Source: Cacajao melanocephalus (Eukaryota > Chordata > Mammalia > Primates > Pitheciidae). Taken from it: DNA of 64,000 nucleotides. The first letter of the stretch is position 1. The number at the start of each line of letters is the position of its first letter. Both the position numbers and the translations under genes were made by a program. Of this stretch, positions 27,609-43,898 are shown in pieces. The stretch spans positions 23,742-87,741 of the forward strand of contig CAUYLG010017979.1 in assembly GCA_963573385.1 (NCBI GenBank). The letters run 5' to 3'. The notes below the pieces were generated by a model. It searched no databases. It saw only the letters and a list, made by a program, of their open reading frames with translations, and had not been told where the DNA came from.

Positions 27609-28911
27609 CCTCTGAGATCTTAAACGCTAGGTGAAGGAGATTCATTCAAGTCTAATTACTCTTAAGAGGTTATTATAAAAGGGTAAATTATTTTATTTGT
27701 TACAAAATCAGAAACAGTAACTGGGACCCAGTGAAACCTAATGGAAGAATAAATATAAGATCTTGGAGAGCAGACTGAGAGCAATCACCCAGAGAAGACA
27801 GGGTCTCAAATACTTCGAAGAGTTGGTGTTTACATTACAGATAAATTTATAGTAATAGCAACTGGGGAATCTCTTTTGAGGATAGGGCAATTATACAAAG
27901 AGTGCACATAAAATCTGGACAAATTGGAGAGAAAGATTGGTATAAAATGTTACAAAAAGGTGCTGGGTGAACTCTGAAAATAGATGGGCCTGAGATTAAG
28001 GAAAGACAAAGACAAGATTAATTATATCACAGTGAATCCAGGCAGAACAATAATTGATCAAAGACTCCGGATCCAAGCTAGATGTTAGAGTGTGGAAGAA
28101 ATACATCTGGGGTAGGATTATTGAACTCACGGAAGTAAAAATAGATAAGACTGGTTTGAACAAAGGATGCTATTGACAAACTTCGAACTGATTGACTTCA
28201 TATCTCTCACCACGAGAGACTCTGCAAGAAAAATATCTAGAGGTATATGTTAGAAAAACATGAGTATGGACCAGAAAGCAAAAAAAAAGTATTAGTAAAA
28301 AAGAAGGTACTCAATTGTTGCAAACAATGATAAACCCAAGCCTGTTAGAAAAGGGAACTTTCTGAAAGGAACAAGTGTATAGTAGAGACAAACCTTAAAC
28401 ATTGCAGAAAAAGAAGCACCTGACGGAAACATTAATTCAAGACCAGGAGCATTAAAAAACTGAGGAAAGGCCACGTCTTCAGGAGGAAATGGCAGTAATG
28501 TGGTCCTCACTGGGACCCATAGCACATAAGCTTCAGAAACATGAATAGCTGCTTCTATCTGGAAATCCGCCAGAAGTTATTCTACAATTGGAACTGATGT
28601 GGACATGAAGGGGAAGCTGTGCCCATGAAGTAAGTTTCTTAGGCTTAAATAATTCCATAGGCAGAGGCCGTTATAGCAACCACTGTGACTGAAGATGCTA
28701 CTCCTAAGATAAGATGGATGCTACGCCATTAGATAGTGATCATCCCCTGTTGAGCATGGGGTTTAGAAGAACTGACTCAGAAAAAAAAAGTAAGATGTTT
28801 GGAATTATTTAAAAGGGAAAAAAATGTGCCTTAAATAAGCCTTTATGATTGGTGCTGCCACCAATGCAAACTTCCAGACGTTGCAAGAATGGAACACTCT
28901 CAGTTTCCTTT
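27606..28911. other. Intronic sequence, nothing recognised
   Basis: Slightly less AT-rich than the 5-11 kb region. Open frames are short and lack domains. Confidence 0.5.
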
Positions 28912-28913
28912 TT

Positions 28914-29221
28914 AGAGCGCAGTGGCTCACACCTATAATCCCAGCACTTTGGGAGGCTGAGGTGGGTGGATCACCTGAGGTCAGGAGTTTGCCCAGCCTG
29001 ACCAACATGGTGAAACACCGTTTCTACTAAAAATACAAAAAAAAAAAAAAAAAATAGCGAGGCGCAGCAGCAGGTACTTGTAATCTCCGCTACTCAGGAG
29101 GCTGAGGCAGGAGAATCACCTGAACCCAGGAGACGGAGGTTGCAGTGAGCCAAGCTTGTGCCACTGTACTCCAGCCTAGGCAACAAGAGCAAGACTCCAC
29201 CTCAAAAAAAAAAAAAAAAAA
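28914..29221 (+). mobile_element. Alu, plus strand, with expanded middle A-run
   Basis: Begins in the gcgcagtggctcac region and ends in an A-run at 29221. The first bases of the element are replaced by 'tttagag'. The A-rich stretch after 'ctactaaaaatac' has grown to nearly 20 A. No clear target-site duplication was found. Confidence 0.94.
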
Positions 29222-29289
29222 GAATAATAACAGCAATAATGATGAGATGATGAGAGCTAATTTTATACTATTGAAACATTATACCTTAT

Positions 29290-29505
29290 AGTTTACCAAG
29301 TGTCAGGCACTTGTTCTAAGAACTTTACATAAAATTCACTTAATGTTTGCAATGTTATTAAGGTAAATATTATAATTCCTATTTTATAGATAAGGAAACT
29401 GACTCTCAGAGAAGCTAAGTAACCTGTCCAAGGTCATGTAGTAAGTGGCATACCTAGGATTTGAATTCTGGCTCCAAAATCAGAGAAGTTAACCAATATT
29501 TTGTG
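29290..29505 (-). mobile_element. MIR SINE, minus strand
   Basis: Reverse-complement MIR in order: 'gtgtcaggcacttgttctaa', 'attttatagataaggaaact', 'gaagctaagtaacctgtcca', 'aggatttgaattctggctcc'. The tRNA-derived and core parts are both present. Confidence 0.9.
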
Positions 29506-31240
29506 CAGCCTCTTTGAGAGAGAAGACAGTGTGCGCTGGTCAATTTTTCCCTCAAGATACTGTAAACATGTAATGCCATAACTAATGCCTTAATGGGAGA
29601 TTGCTTCCCAAGAAGTTAGGTCACAAATTATAGAGCCTGATCAACAGTATGGGCCAACTGGCATCTTGGAAAGACTGACGATAATATTTTCTCTTCCCCG
29701 CCTTCCTTCAGTCTCTGTTATGTTCTTTGGCAACAGTCATGTGGATATGAATTATGCCAAACATAGGGTCCGGGAAACATCATTTTGCATGCAATGGCCA
29801 CATTTGCTGGGAGTGGCTTCTGTTCTAAATGTGCCAGGTATGGTGTTGATGTTGTGATAATCATTTTGTTTGGTTGGAAACAAGGCATATGAAAATGTTA
29901 GTGTAGACCTAATTCAACTTCTGATGTCCTAAGGGATGACACCCACTCCAGGAGTCCAGACGGTAGCTGCTGGAGACATTCCAGCTCCAATCAGGCATCT
30001 AGAAGCCATCTGGATCATACTGGGAAGAATAGAAATTGGGACTTTGATTTCTTTGCACTTTAACTTGAGAAGTTTGAAATTTCATTGAATTTTAACTAAA
30101 AAAGGTAAGATTTGATTTTGAAATTTGCTTCTGTGTAAACTTTAAAACTTGATTTTAATTTAAAATTTTATTATTTTAATTTTACTGTCTCCACAAAAAG
30201 TTGATAATGGGCAAGAGCTAACATTCAAATTCATCTCTATGTTATTGGAATTTTATGATGAAATATATTAATCCTGTACTTCATCTCATCTCAGAATCTC
30301 TAAAAAAATTATCAGAGAATATGCAACTATTCTGGACAGTATTGCTGGGCATAATTTGGGGTGGGAAATGAAATAGAAAGTGAACATTCAGTATGTCCAG
30401 AATGGCCTTGGAGTCAATTGAATTAATGTAGTAATCTAACTCATTTCAGAACCACTAGGGTAAATTTAACAGTACTCATTATGATCTAGAAGGATCTACA
30501 AAGAAGGAGGGTATGATTATTGGAAAGGATGCTTCACAGAAGTCCTAACAGACTAAGGATCTCCTCCCTTGAAAGGAAGAGTAACTCCTCTGGTTCACTG
30601 TCATATAATAATTAAGCCAAAGAAGTTAAGAGATCAAAAAGTTTGGAAATGATAGGAGGAATGTGTGTGTTATTTAAAACCTCCCTCAAAATCAGACACT
30701 GTCCACATCTGTCTGCCCTTTGAAGTGCTTGTATAACATCAAATAACTCATATATAATTAGTAAATAGGAGAATGATGTCAAAATGATACAGAATTTTGG
30801 TTAATGAATATGTGCCTTGTCCTAAACAAAGGAAGCCAAAAGGGTAGAAATAGAATTCTATCATTTATCAGGAATGAAAAAAAGTCTGTTAGCTTGGCTG
30901 ATGTACTTACCACCCCAAAAACATGCACTCTTGGCTTTACATAACTCTCTCATTGTGGGAATTTCATTTCCTCCTGTGCCTTCCTTAAAGGACACCCCAC
31001 TGACCCAAATCTCCACTTCACTTCCATTTGCATTGTCTCATGATACAACTTTAATACCTTCTAAAGCAGCGCTCTGAGATGCCTACCCAGACTATTTACA
31101 TTATCTCCTAAGTTAATCATTATTATTTTGGATAGTATTGTGGTTTTAAAGGTTAATAGATTCTGTATGGTTTTCCCCAACCCTAGTTTCTCCATATCCC
31201 TGTTATTTTGGTGGGCATGATTTTGCAGAATGCATTTTTA
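29506..31240. other. Intronic sequence, nothing recognised
   Basis: No repeat or exon supported; several short frames near 29666-29857 and 30874-31077 have no domain or splice context. Confidence 0.5.
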
Positions 31241-31242
31241 TG

Positions 31243-31279
31243 CATATATATATATATATATATACACATATATATATAT
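31243..31279. repeat. (TA)n microsatellite
   Basis: TA run with one ACACA interruption, at the left edge of the MER2 element. Confidence 0.97.
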
Positions 31280-31584
31280 TTGGCCCTCCATTTTACTGGG
31301 TTCCACATCCCTGGATTCAACCAAGTATGAATGGAAAATATTTCTTTAAAAATAAAAATAATACAAGTTTAAAAACAATATGGTGTAACAACTATTTATG
31401 TAACATTTACACAGTATTAGGCATTATAAGTAAACTAGAGATTATTCAAAGTATAGAAGATGATGTGCATAGGCTATATGAAAATACTATACCATTTTAT
31501 ATAAGAGACTTGAGCAACTGTGAATGTTAGCATGGGGGAGGCTTCCAGTAACCAATCCCCTACAGACACCAAGGAATAACTGTA
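31280..31584 (-). mobile_element. MER2 DNA transposon (Tigger/pogo group), nonautonomous
   Basis: Blocks in order: 'gggttccacatccctggatt', 'aacaactatttatgtaacat', 'aggcattataagtaaactag', 'accattttatataagagact', 'ccaatcccctacagacacca', ending 'ggaataactgta'. The right terminal inverted repeat is readable; the left one merges into the TA run. Members of this group duplicate TA on insertion, which fits the TA-rich edge. It encodes no transposase. Confidence 0.85.
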
Positions 31585-31796
31585 TTATGTACCAGAATGT
31601 TGACCATCTGTAGGAATATGGTATCTGTACACAGTAGGTATATTCTTTTCTACTGTAGAAAGGATAGATCTGTACAAGAACCATAACAAAATAGCTTTTT
31701 CACATGTGGCAATAAAAATTTCTTTATTAAAATCTTCTAGGGTAGAGGATAAATTGAGTAATGACTCCTTCCGTGTGGCTGGCCTCATATCAATTA

Positions 31797-32117
<321 letters not shown>

Positions 32118-33540
32118 ATAATCGTCTACGGTTTAGAATACAATCTAAAAACAAGCAATTTGCCAATCTGTTGGTCTTTCCAAAGGTTTACTTGACAAAG
32201 TAAAAGTAGTTTAATATTATATCAAATGTGCTTATTTCTCATAGCGTAGAAGGAAAATTTGAAATTATATCTAATTCCAAAAAAGATAGGAGAAAATTTT
32301 TATTTTGTGTATCTGTTGCTTTGGTATAATTACACTTCTAATCTGTGCTTACAGTAAAAAGTAATTGCTATGATCTTAACATTAGACATTATTAAAAGAT
32401 ATTTGTCTGATCTGATACAAAGCAAGTAAAAAAAAAGAGTCATACATCAAATCAAAAGAGTATCAGCATTCATTTATTTAAATTAAAAGATAACTTTCCC
32501 ATAAAACTTGACCTTTCTCAAGTTGAAGTTCAGAAGACCATCAAACACAAACGTTTAGGGACCTCAATCATTTGATGCACAACATCATAGAAATAAAGAA
32601 ATAAAGAAGTTCAAAAACCTAATGTTAAGTGACTAGGGTGCTACAGACTGGAAGTTCCTCCAACAGGATTAGCTTCTTTAAATATTTTAAGTCCAGTGAA
32701 CTTGTAATGCTTCCACATGTTAGTGGTTGCATAGGCTAATTTCAGCTGGCATAAGCTTTTGTAAGGATGCAAAAACAGAGGGCAAGGCATGCATTAAAAT
32801 GTGATAATAGCACACTTTTGGGATATGTTAAGCATGAGGCATGAATCCAAATGCCTCTGGCATCCATGAAGTATCACATCTCAGAATCAGTGCTTTTCTG
32901 TTTTGATAAGTAATTCTGTTATACCATATTTGGGAGGAGGAAAATCAACTTTCTAAATATAAATCTTTCATCTTAATCAAAATTCCTTAGAGTTTCAATT
33001 ATAGCAGTTTATTCAAAGCTGATGTTTTAATTCCAGGTGAACTGGAAATAATTCAAGTCTAGATAGGGTCTTAAGAAAATATGTTGTTTATTTTTATTAA
33101 TGTAAGTTTAAGAGTAATTTCAAAATATTATTGATCATAAAGAATATCTTAGGCAGAGTGATGGGAAAAGGAGACAAAAATGCAAGAAAGGAAGGACTCA
33201 ACTTTAATAATGACACTCATTACTCCCAAAAAACAAAGGAAGGATTCTTTGTGTTACATGTTTTGCAGGTAAATAACCTTATCTAATACTTCTAAATAAT
33301 CGGTAGTTATCTACAGGAGATTTGAAATCTTCAGAAAAAAACACATAATAAAATGAAAAATAGTTATGATATCTAATACAAATATTTTTTTAAAAGGCCA
33401 AGAAAAACAAATTTACTTTCTGAATACACATATATATAATCCTTGGTCAAAAAATCTGAGTTAGAAACAAGTATCAAAATATCACAGTTAACATTCAGTA
33501 AGTATTAATTAAGGGTGACAAATTAAGGACATAATCTGCC
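32118..33540. other. Intronic sequence, nothing recognised
   Basis: AT-rich; no exon, RNA gene or repeat supported. Confidence 0.5.
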
Positions 33541-33768
33541 TTTTTTTTTTTTAGATTCTCCTGGGTTCAAGCAATTTCCCTGCCTCAGCCTCCTGAGTAG
33601 CTGGGACTACAGGCGTGTGCCACCACGCCAGGCTAATTTTTTGTATTTTTAGTTGAGATAGGGTTTCACCATGTTAGTCAGGATGGTCACTATCTCCTGA
33701 CCCCGTGATCCACCTGCCTTGGCCTCCCAAAGTGCTGGGATTACAGGTGTGAGCCACCATGCCCAGCC
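33541..33768 (-). mobile_element. Alu, minus strand, lacking the outer right monomer
   Basis: A T12 run joins directly to 'gattctcctgggttcaagc', so about 75 bases between tail and mid right monomer are missing. The left monomer is complete to 'gagccaccatgcccagcc'. The T-run next to the break suggests either deletion or internal priming. Confidence 0.92.
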
Positions 33769-34113
33769 AATAGTCTTCTTTTATATAGTACAAGTCAGAA
33801 AATGGGAAATAAACAAAAGTATCCACTGTAGCCACATCCCAAAATCACTTCAGTTGTCTGGACCTAGCCTTGCAGTTAAGGCATATTATTTATCTTGGCC
33901 CTCCTCAAGCATGAAGTTTAAGTTTGGATGAAGTGATAGAACCATGTCAATAACACATTTAAACTCACTAATGTGGTATTTCTTTTCAGAGGTTAGCAAA
34001 ACAAAACAGAACATTTAGAGATATTATATGGATAATCTCTTTTTACAAAGACAATGAAATTATTTTAAAGCATATTTCATAACTTTTTTTTCTTGCCTGA
34101 AGATGATCTACTT

Positions 34114-34164
34114 TTAATAGTAGCTATTAAAATTGCCTGGTACAATTAATAGTAGCTATTAAAA
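34114..34164. repeat. Exact 19-bp direct repeat, each copy nearly palindromic
   Basis: ttaatagtagctattaaaa occurs at 34114-34132 and again at 34146-34164. Each copy can fold on itself (ttaatag / ctattaa). Confidence 0.95.
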
Positions 34165-34229
34165 GTATTTTAAAAAGCAGTGTATTAAAAAAATAACAGT
34201 GGAACCAACTAAATGTCCAAAAGTAGACA

Positions 34230-34500
34230 GTTTAATTCATTCATGTCACATTTATGAGTGTCAGCTATGTCCCAGGTACTGTGCTAATTACTGGTATTAC
34301 AACAAAGATAGTCTCTGTTCTTGCCCTCTTTTATGTTACATTGTGGTAGAAACAGATCATATGGGAGAGTCATCTGAGATTCATTTATTGAGTGCCTGTT
34401 CCCAGGAAGTCTGTAGTCTGGTAGGAATGGTGCATACACACAAAAAAAGTAACAAAGCAATAAAATAATTACATCCTGTATGTAAAGTACTAGGAAAACA
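34230..34500 (+). mobile_element. Ancient interspersed repeat, same family as 20985-21870
   Basis: 'gctatgtcccaggtactgtg', 'ttattgagtgcctgttccca' and 'gtctgtagtctggtagga' fit this old family. It precedes a MIR. Confidence 0.4.
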
Positions 34501-34562
34501 AATATAGTTCTGACATAGATGAAACAGTGATGTGGAAAGACAGAGGGAAGCAGAAAGAAAGA

Positions 34563-34795
34563 GGACAGAGTACAATGGTTAAAAGTGCTGCTACTGGAGC
34601 CAGCCTGCCAAACTTTGAATCCCAACTCCACCACTTGCTAGTTGTGTGATGTTGAGTAAATTGCCTAACTCTCTGTACCTCAGTTACTGCAATAATAGGA
34701 ATTCTAGTTTCTCTGAGAGCTAAATGAGTTAATATTTGTGATGAGCTTAGAACAGTGCCTGATCCAGAATAAGTACTATGTAGTAGTAGAGTTAA
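34563..34795 (+). mobile_element. MIR SINE, plus strand
   Basis: Near-complete MIR in order: 'caatggttaaaagtgctgct', 'ttgaatcccaactccaccac', 'tagttgtgtgatgttgagta', 'gcctaactctctgtacctca', 'gcttagaacagtgcctgatc'. Confidence 0.93.
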
Positions 34796-35591
34796 TAATG
34801 CAAGGACCTAATGAGTGAATTTTTCTATTGTCAAATTAATTCCTAATCTGTCAATTCTGTAACAAGGTATATATACTTTGAGGGACAATGATGTGCTAGA
34901 GCCAACTTGTACTAGTCTGCAAAAAGCAATTGTTCTCCTCTCTTCTCCAAATTCTTCATTCAGTGACTTAAAACCCTTTCCTCTGAATTCAGTGGTATTC
35001 AGTGGTAGCCTGAGATTGGCCATGGTAGGAACACCTACACCGTGCAGTTGCTAAATGCTACAAATCAGGGCTTTTATTTTTTTCAGAGTTAATTGTTAAC
35101 ATTTATCAGCATACCACTGATAGACACATTTAGTAGAGAGTTTCTTCCTAGTGGCTCCAAACTGAACTACATCTAGCGTGGTATACCATTTCATAAGTTT
35201 TGAATAAGCTCTAGAAGTTGACCAAAACATTCTGAATACTCTATCTGATCATACAGCAATGCAATTTCTCAAATTTGTCTTTGGAAAGCTGTATCCTATA
35301 TAAATTGGCTGTTACATTATAAAATGTATTAATTATTTTTATTTAATTATGGTTTACTAAGGTTAAAATACCTATCATTTTTTTTAAACATTCCAAACTT
35401 GTGCTGAAATAAAAGATTCCTAAAATCTTAACATCCTTTCATGATTTCCTTTTTTTATAAGAATATTTATCCATGTTATAATTAAACTATGTTTTATTAT
35501 ATGTTTTTCTTTTAAATATTTAAAGTAAAAACAATATATAAATGTCTTTCAAAATATTATCAAATGGTTTACAAAAATCTTTGCCACTTAC
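34796..35591. other. Intron immediately downstream of the 94-base DCX exon
   Basis: Start of the 23.7-kb intron on the minus strand. No further exon was seen. Confidence 0.55.
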
Positions 35592-35685
35592 CTTTTGAAA
35601 TATCTTCAATTTTTCTGCCATACAAATCATAAAAATATCTGGCTGGTAAATTTAGATTCATTCTCATTGTGCAAGTATCTAAAAC
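35592..35685 (-). CDS. DCDC1: Internal coding exon, N-terminal part of a doublecortin domain (probable DCDC1)
   Basis: A 94-base minus-strand exon. Its acceptor is an excellent T-rich tract ending 'ttttctgtacag' above 35685, and its donor is AAG then gtaagt below 35592. It encodes 31 codons plus one base, so it enters in phase 0 and leaves in phase 1, which fits the entry phase of the exon at 11692-11858. The peptide has the DCX hallmark RYFYDLYGRKIED, equivalent to the 'R-x-L/Y-x-x-x-G-x-x-I/V' turn in doublecortin repeats, preceded by a leader (VLDTCTMRMNLNLP) typical of the helix before that turn. The joined product would read ...EDISK-A-PLLEKC... through the splice. DCX domains bind microtubules. 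No stop or frameshift is present. Gene name by memory of DCDC1/DCDC5; doublecortin-family membership is the surer part. Confidence 0.8.
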
Positions 35686-38005
35686 CTGTACAGAAAAAAA
35701 AAAACTATAAATAACTTAGTAAAGTAAACTCTGGTTAAAGTGAATACACATTTAAACTCCTTTCTATACTACACAGCTATTAAAAATTATATTGTAAAAT
35801 AAAATTTAATGATTTATAAAATGTTCTAATATATGAAATTTAAAAGCAGTTAAAATTGTTAGATCCCAATTGTACTTTTAAAAAAAGACACACACTCAAG
35901 TATTAGTAAAAAAGAAAGAAACAAGATGCAACAAATATTAAATAGTGGCTATTATTTAATAAATGGTAGACCTTTAGAACTCAGGGATTTTTATCTTATT
36001 CTTGCAACATTCTGTATGTTCCATTTATTTTACAATGAGAGGATATTACCTTTTAAATTAGATTTTAAGTACTTACTTTCTTTAGCTTTTAAATATTTTT
36101 CAAATGTGTTAAAATAAATTATAGTCTGATCACAGTTCACCTTGATAACTTATGTGGTTTGCGCACTAAAAACTGAACTTAATAATCACATTTCAGGTTT
36201 TTCGTGAATATGAGTCTCAAGGACTTTAATGATTTCTAATACACACTATTTTTTAATATTATAGTATCATGTTGTTGTTGTTATTTTACATGTAGCCCTT
36301 GAACCCAATGTGGCAGTCATCTTTCCAACTTCAAGGAAGATTTAAAAATGCTTCAGCTGGAGATAAAGTTCTACTCACAAGTTGAGGAAAATTAAGGGAA
36401 CAGAAGGGGTTTGGGGAGTGTCAGGTAACCTGAGGCAGGTTGTTATTAGGTTTTCAGAGGCAACTTCCAAAACATGAAACTCATCATAGTCATCTAAAAA
36501 TACAAAATACATTCCAAATCAAAACTGAAAGTACTCTGCCATCCATTTTTACTATTCCCAGCTATAATATTACTTTCCCATAACCAAGAACTACTACTGA
36601 AGGACAATGTTGATTATATTAATATGATTATAGTAAACAGAACATCTTTTAATGCTCAAGCCATCTTTCAGCTGCTGATACTGTCTCTTTTTGCCTAATT
36701 CTGTCCCTACTTTATTATTGGAGCCCATAATCTAGTCCTTGCTTAACTACTTCTTTTTAGCTTTGTGGCAATGTATGTATTTCAACAGCTTAGTGTTTCT
36801 ATAGAGGGAAAGTTGTACTTTCCTTTCAGCCTGGAGAACAGCTTTCAAACATTGTGACTGATTTGGTTATCTAGTCGCTCTATCAAATGACAGGTTGAAT
36901 TTTAAAGGCAAATATTAAACTGACAAATTAATTTGACAGACTGATCTTTCTTGGGCTATATATACCGGAGGTTCTCATCCCTTATTCTACTCCTATACAT
37001 GACTAATCATGTCCCCATGTGCCACATGCTCCCATAGGCATTCACAGGGTTATATGTTTCCTGCACACTAGCTGCAATGCAGAGCATTGAGCAATTCAGA
37101 ACAATGTATTGCTGCTGCTTTCTCACAATCTAGAATGCATACCTGCTCATTATTAGGAATAATGTTATAGGAATATTCTTGAACTGCCTAATTTATGAGG
37201 AAAAGATCATTCACAACATCAATGCTTTACCTAGTTAAATAACAAAGTACTTGTAAAGAACTTAACAACTCTGGTGATTCTCTAAATGCTATTCTTCCTG
37301 CCTTCTTTTTCACTCTTGTGGGTCAATTTCTTCAGTGACTACTGCCCACAAGTTCACCTAGGACTCCCATCCCATGGACTGAAACCTTTACTAAAGACAC
37401 TGGGAAAGCAATGTTCAAAACATAAGAAAGAAGTATCAGGAAAAGAAACTGGAGTTTTGTCTGTGGCTTGAAACAAAAAGAAGAGTAGAACATATTGACT
37501 GACATTGGCATGGGATCCATGCTTGTTTTTATTTTAATACTCTAATTAACACAGTTGGTGTCTGACTGGCAAAATTCTCATCACTAGAGTGAAAGCGAAA
37601 ATGGATCACTTTCACCACCACCCTCATTGACAGAAATACTCAAGGGAGACAATTCAGTACAAATTGCTTCTTAGCCAATCATGTCTGAATACTGTTAAAG
37701 ATCTACAGTTGGTCTCATAGACCCTAAGCAAGACACAATCTACTCTTTACAACCCCACATTCCTCCTCTTTCCATTCCTCATGTTCAGTTCTCAATTTCT
37801 TATTACTGTATTTAAAAGTATAATGATGTTCTTCAGTACAATTTATATTTCCCAGTTATGAGTGAAGGTTCAAATATCTAAGTATCCTCTAAAGTTATAA
37901 TTTACCAATTAAACTAAGTAAAAATATAATCTACTTGAAGATAGTCCCATTTACTTCAACCAAAATTCCAATAATTTTAAAAATTTATTTTAAATATTGC
38001 TGACT
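35686..38005. other. Intron upstream of the 94-base DCX exon
   Basis: AT-rich with no supported repeat or exon. Short frames near 37286-37520 lie on both strands and show no domain. Confidence 0.5.
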
Positions 38006-38009
38006 TTGA

Positions 38010-38575
38010 GTCTAAAAAAAATCAGTCCCTCCTTCCCTCACCTTGTAGTAGTTCACAGTGTCTATTGCTCTGTTTATGTCCTTGAGTACCCAATGTGTAG
38101 ATGATCCCACTTATAAGTGAGAATGTATGGTATTTGGTGTTCTGTTTTTGCATTGATTTGCTTAGGATAATAGGCCTCCAGCTGTATCCATGTTACTGCA
38201 AAGGACATAATTTCATTCTTTTTTATGGCTGCATAGTATTCCATGGTCTATATGTACCACATTTTATTTATCCAATGCACTGCTGATGGTGATGGGCACC
38301 TAGGATGATTCCATGTCTATGCTATTGAGAACTATGCTGTGATGAACATATGAGTACATGTGTCATTTTGGCAGAATGATTTTTCTTTTGGATATATACC
38401 CGGTAATGGGATTGCTGTGTCAAATGGTAGTTCTAAGTTCTTTGAGAAAACTCTATACTGCTTTCCACAGTAGCTAATTTACATTCCTGTCAACGGTGTA
38501 TAAGCATTCCCTTTCTCTTGCCAGCATCTGTTGTTTTTTGACTTTTTCATAATAGTCATTCTGACGGGTTATACC
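38010..38575 (-). mobile_element. L1 LINE 3' end, 5'-truncated, minus strand
   Basis: Reverse-complement L1 in order: 'cacttataagtgagaatgta', 'tgcatagtattccatggtct', 'ggatatatacccggtaatgg', ending near 'attctgacgggttat'. It resembles a younger (primate or L1MA-age) copy more than the fragment at 24585. Frames are broken. Confidence 0.9.
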
Positions 38576-38975
38576 ACTTTCTAACTCAAAGATTTCCCCT
38601 TTCATTGAGCTAAAACATCAGTAAAAATGTTTATGCAAACCAAACCTTTGTGCAAGTTTTAAGAGTTAAATGAGTTTTAAGACTGGCATTAGAAAATCAA
38701 ACACTGAAATTTATTAATGCATGAGCAACACTGTCATTCCTTCCTACTTGCAGAAAGAAAATTCTTTGCAGTGTTTAAGCAATGTTTGTCTTCAGTAATC
38801 ATTTTCTCAGAGTAAATTATCAGTGGTAAGAATCAGCATCACTATAAGTTTCTGTCAAAAGCCCTGAAATGAAGCTTCTACTTCTAAGGTCATTCTTATA
38901 ATTTACAATTGAAATGTATATTATGGTGTCATCTTGCTGTAATATTAAGGTTAATTAAAATAGCATTTTCACTAA

Positions 38976-39332
<357 letters not shown>

Positions 39333-39764
39333 TGTTAATTCCATACAGCTTAAGTTTTAGAAACTCTTTTGATACTAAAATTTTAAATCATCATGCTGTA
39401 AAACCAGAATCTTCTTGAAAAGCACCTGGGAAGAAACATTCCACAGTCTTTTCAGTTTAACCTACTTGTTTATGATCTGGGAGTCACCTCCACCTCCAGA
39501 CATATCTGATACAGAGTTTGCAGCTCCTGGAATGGCCAGCACCTGTGGGTTGCCACTACCTCAGTTCAGATGAGAGAGTATGCTTAGACCAACATCACCG
39601 CAGGTCGTATGAACCAAGTCAGTAAGCCATCAGACCCAACAATGTCAGCTTTCCTCAAAGACAGAGAACCTTGAAACGTTTTAATACAGTTTTATGAGTT
39701 AATGCCTGGAAGCATAAGCCCCAACTTACACTTCCCCAACACGCTCTCTTCAAAGGATTGTCTA

Positions 39765-40105
39765 CTGCAGGAGTTAGCAAACTATAGTTCAAAAGCCAAT
39801 TCCCATCCATAGTCTGTTTCTGTATGGCCTACAGGCTAAGAATGGCTTCTACATTTTTAATTCTTAAAAAAAAAATCAAAAGATGAATCATATTTTATGA
39901 TCAGTATATTATGAAATTCAAATTTAAGTACTGTAAATAAAGTTTTCTTGTAAAACAGCCACACTGGCTCATTTATGTATTCTCTATGGCTGCTTTCATG
40001 CTATAACAGCAAGGCTGAGATAGTTGCTACAGACACCTTACGGCTTGCAAGACCAAAATTATTTTCTGTTTGCCTTTTATGGAAAAACATTTCCTACTCT
40101 GGTAT
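39765..40105 (-). mobile_element. MER1-like nonautonomous hAT-Charlie transposon
   Basis: Ordered blocks: 'caggagttagcaaactatag', 'aataaagttttcttgtaaaa', 'tctatggctgctttcatgct', 'gctgagatagttgctacaga', 'tgccttttatggaaaaac'. This is the standard body of a MER1-type element; the left terminal repeat is recognisable. No transposase is encoded. Strand assignment is tentative. Confidence 0.72.
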
Positions 40106-40389
40106 ACTGCATCAACATTCACATGAAGCTCTTTATTTTCCTGTTCTGTATAAATCAGCCTGAACTCCTTTATCCATTTATAAAACCCTTCCATTGCATA
40201 CTCTGAAGATGTCTCCCCTGATCAACAAATTTGACTAGACCCACAACCTCTTTTAAAAGAAACTAGGCTTTCCTGAGGTTGTTAACTTCAAAGCCCTTCC
40301 AAGTGGTGAGATTTCATTCTTTAATATCACACAATCTCAAGTTTGGAAAGTGGTGTTACGATGCTATTTCAAGATAATTTCTCGCCAAC

Positions 40390-41200
40390 CCTCTTATTGA
40401 ACAAAAACGAACAAGCCCTGTCCCCAACCGCCCAGGATCATGATGTTCAAGCATACCATCTTCCCTAACTCTACTCATTCTTCCTCATTCATAGATAACT
40501 TTTACCACACACAGCAAGCAATATCCTAACTCTGGGCGACTTTCACTTTCCACTCTGCGTGCACGCTGAGAGGCCTGATGCTGCTGGAGAAAGTCACACA
40601 ACTGAACACATCAACATTACTATCATTCATAATCACCAACATCCATGGTAGCTCAGTACTGCCCAGCAACTTCTATTTTCATTTCTTTAGTCAAATCTCT
40701 CTCCCACTTTCCACAAGGTATTTCCAATCATCTCTAATCTGCTTATCTCGACCTAGACCTTCCTTTCCTAATTGCCTCTTCATTTTCAGCAGATGACATG
40801 ATCTCCTACATCAGAGAACAATCTGAAGCCTCATCTTACTGCTATCAAAGCTACAAGCCTACTTATTTCTACAGCCATCACTCTTTTTCCTTCTAGTTAT
40901 ATTACAAGAGTCCCTGCTCCTAAGGCCAATATTCCACTATGCTTTCAATTATGTGTGCTCTCAGCTTTTAAAGCAGTTTCTATTAGCCATCATTTCTTCT
41001 CTCTCATGTATATTCAACTACTGCTTCTCAACTAGCCTGTTACAACTGATACTGAAACATAAGTCTTTCCTATCTTGAAAATTAAATCCCCCAATACCTA
41101 CCTGATATCTCCCTCTAGCTACTCCTCAACTTTACAGATAAATGTCTTAGATTTGTCCATGATCTCTGTTTCCTTTCCTTTCTTCCCATTCATTCTCAGC
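40390..41200 (+). mobile_element. L2/CR1-group LINE coding remnant (probable)
   Basis: Pieces in order resemble a CR1/L2-type ORF2: 'gcagatgacatgatctccta', 'gtccctgctcctaaggccaa', 'ccccaatacctacctgatat', 'ctccctctagctactcct'. The composition is C/T-rich compared with the flanks. All frames are broken. Family assignment is from memory of the reverse-transcriptase-coding pattern. Confidence 0.4.
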
Positions 41201-41317
41201 CTGTTCCATTTTGGCTTTTTCCATCACTTTACTCAAATAATTCTCACAATGATTAACAACGACTACTATATTGACAAATCCAAAGGATACTTTTAAATTC
41301 TCACTTGTTTTGAGCAT

Positions 41318-43898
<2,581 letters not shown>

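Noticed and set aside
27421..27645. Frame with a valine/cysteine-rich run
   Set aside because: Produced by translating the (AC)n microsatellite.
31240..31530. 96-codon frame starting in a TA repeat
   Set aside because: It is the MER2 transposon read through; no protein is encoded.
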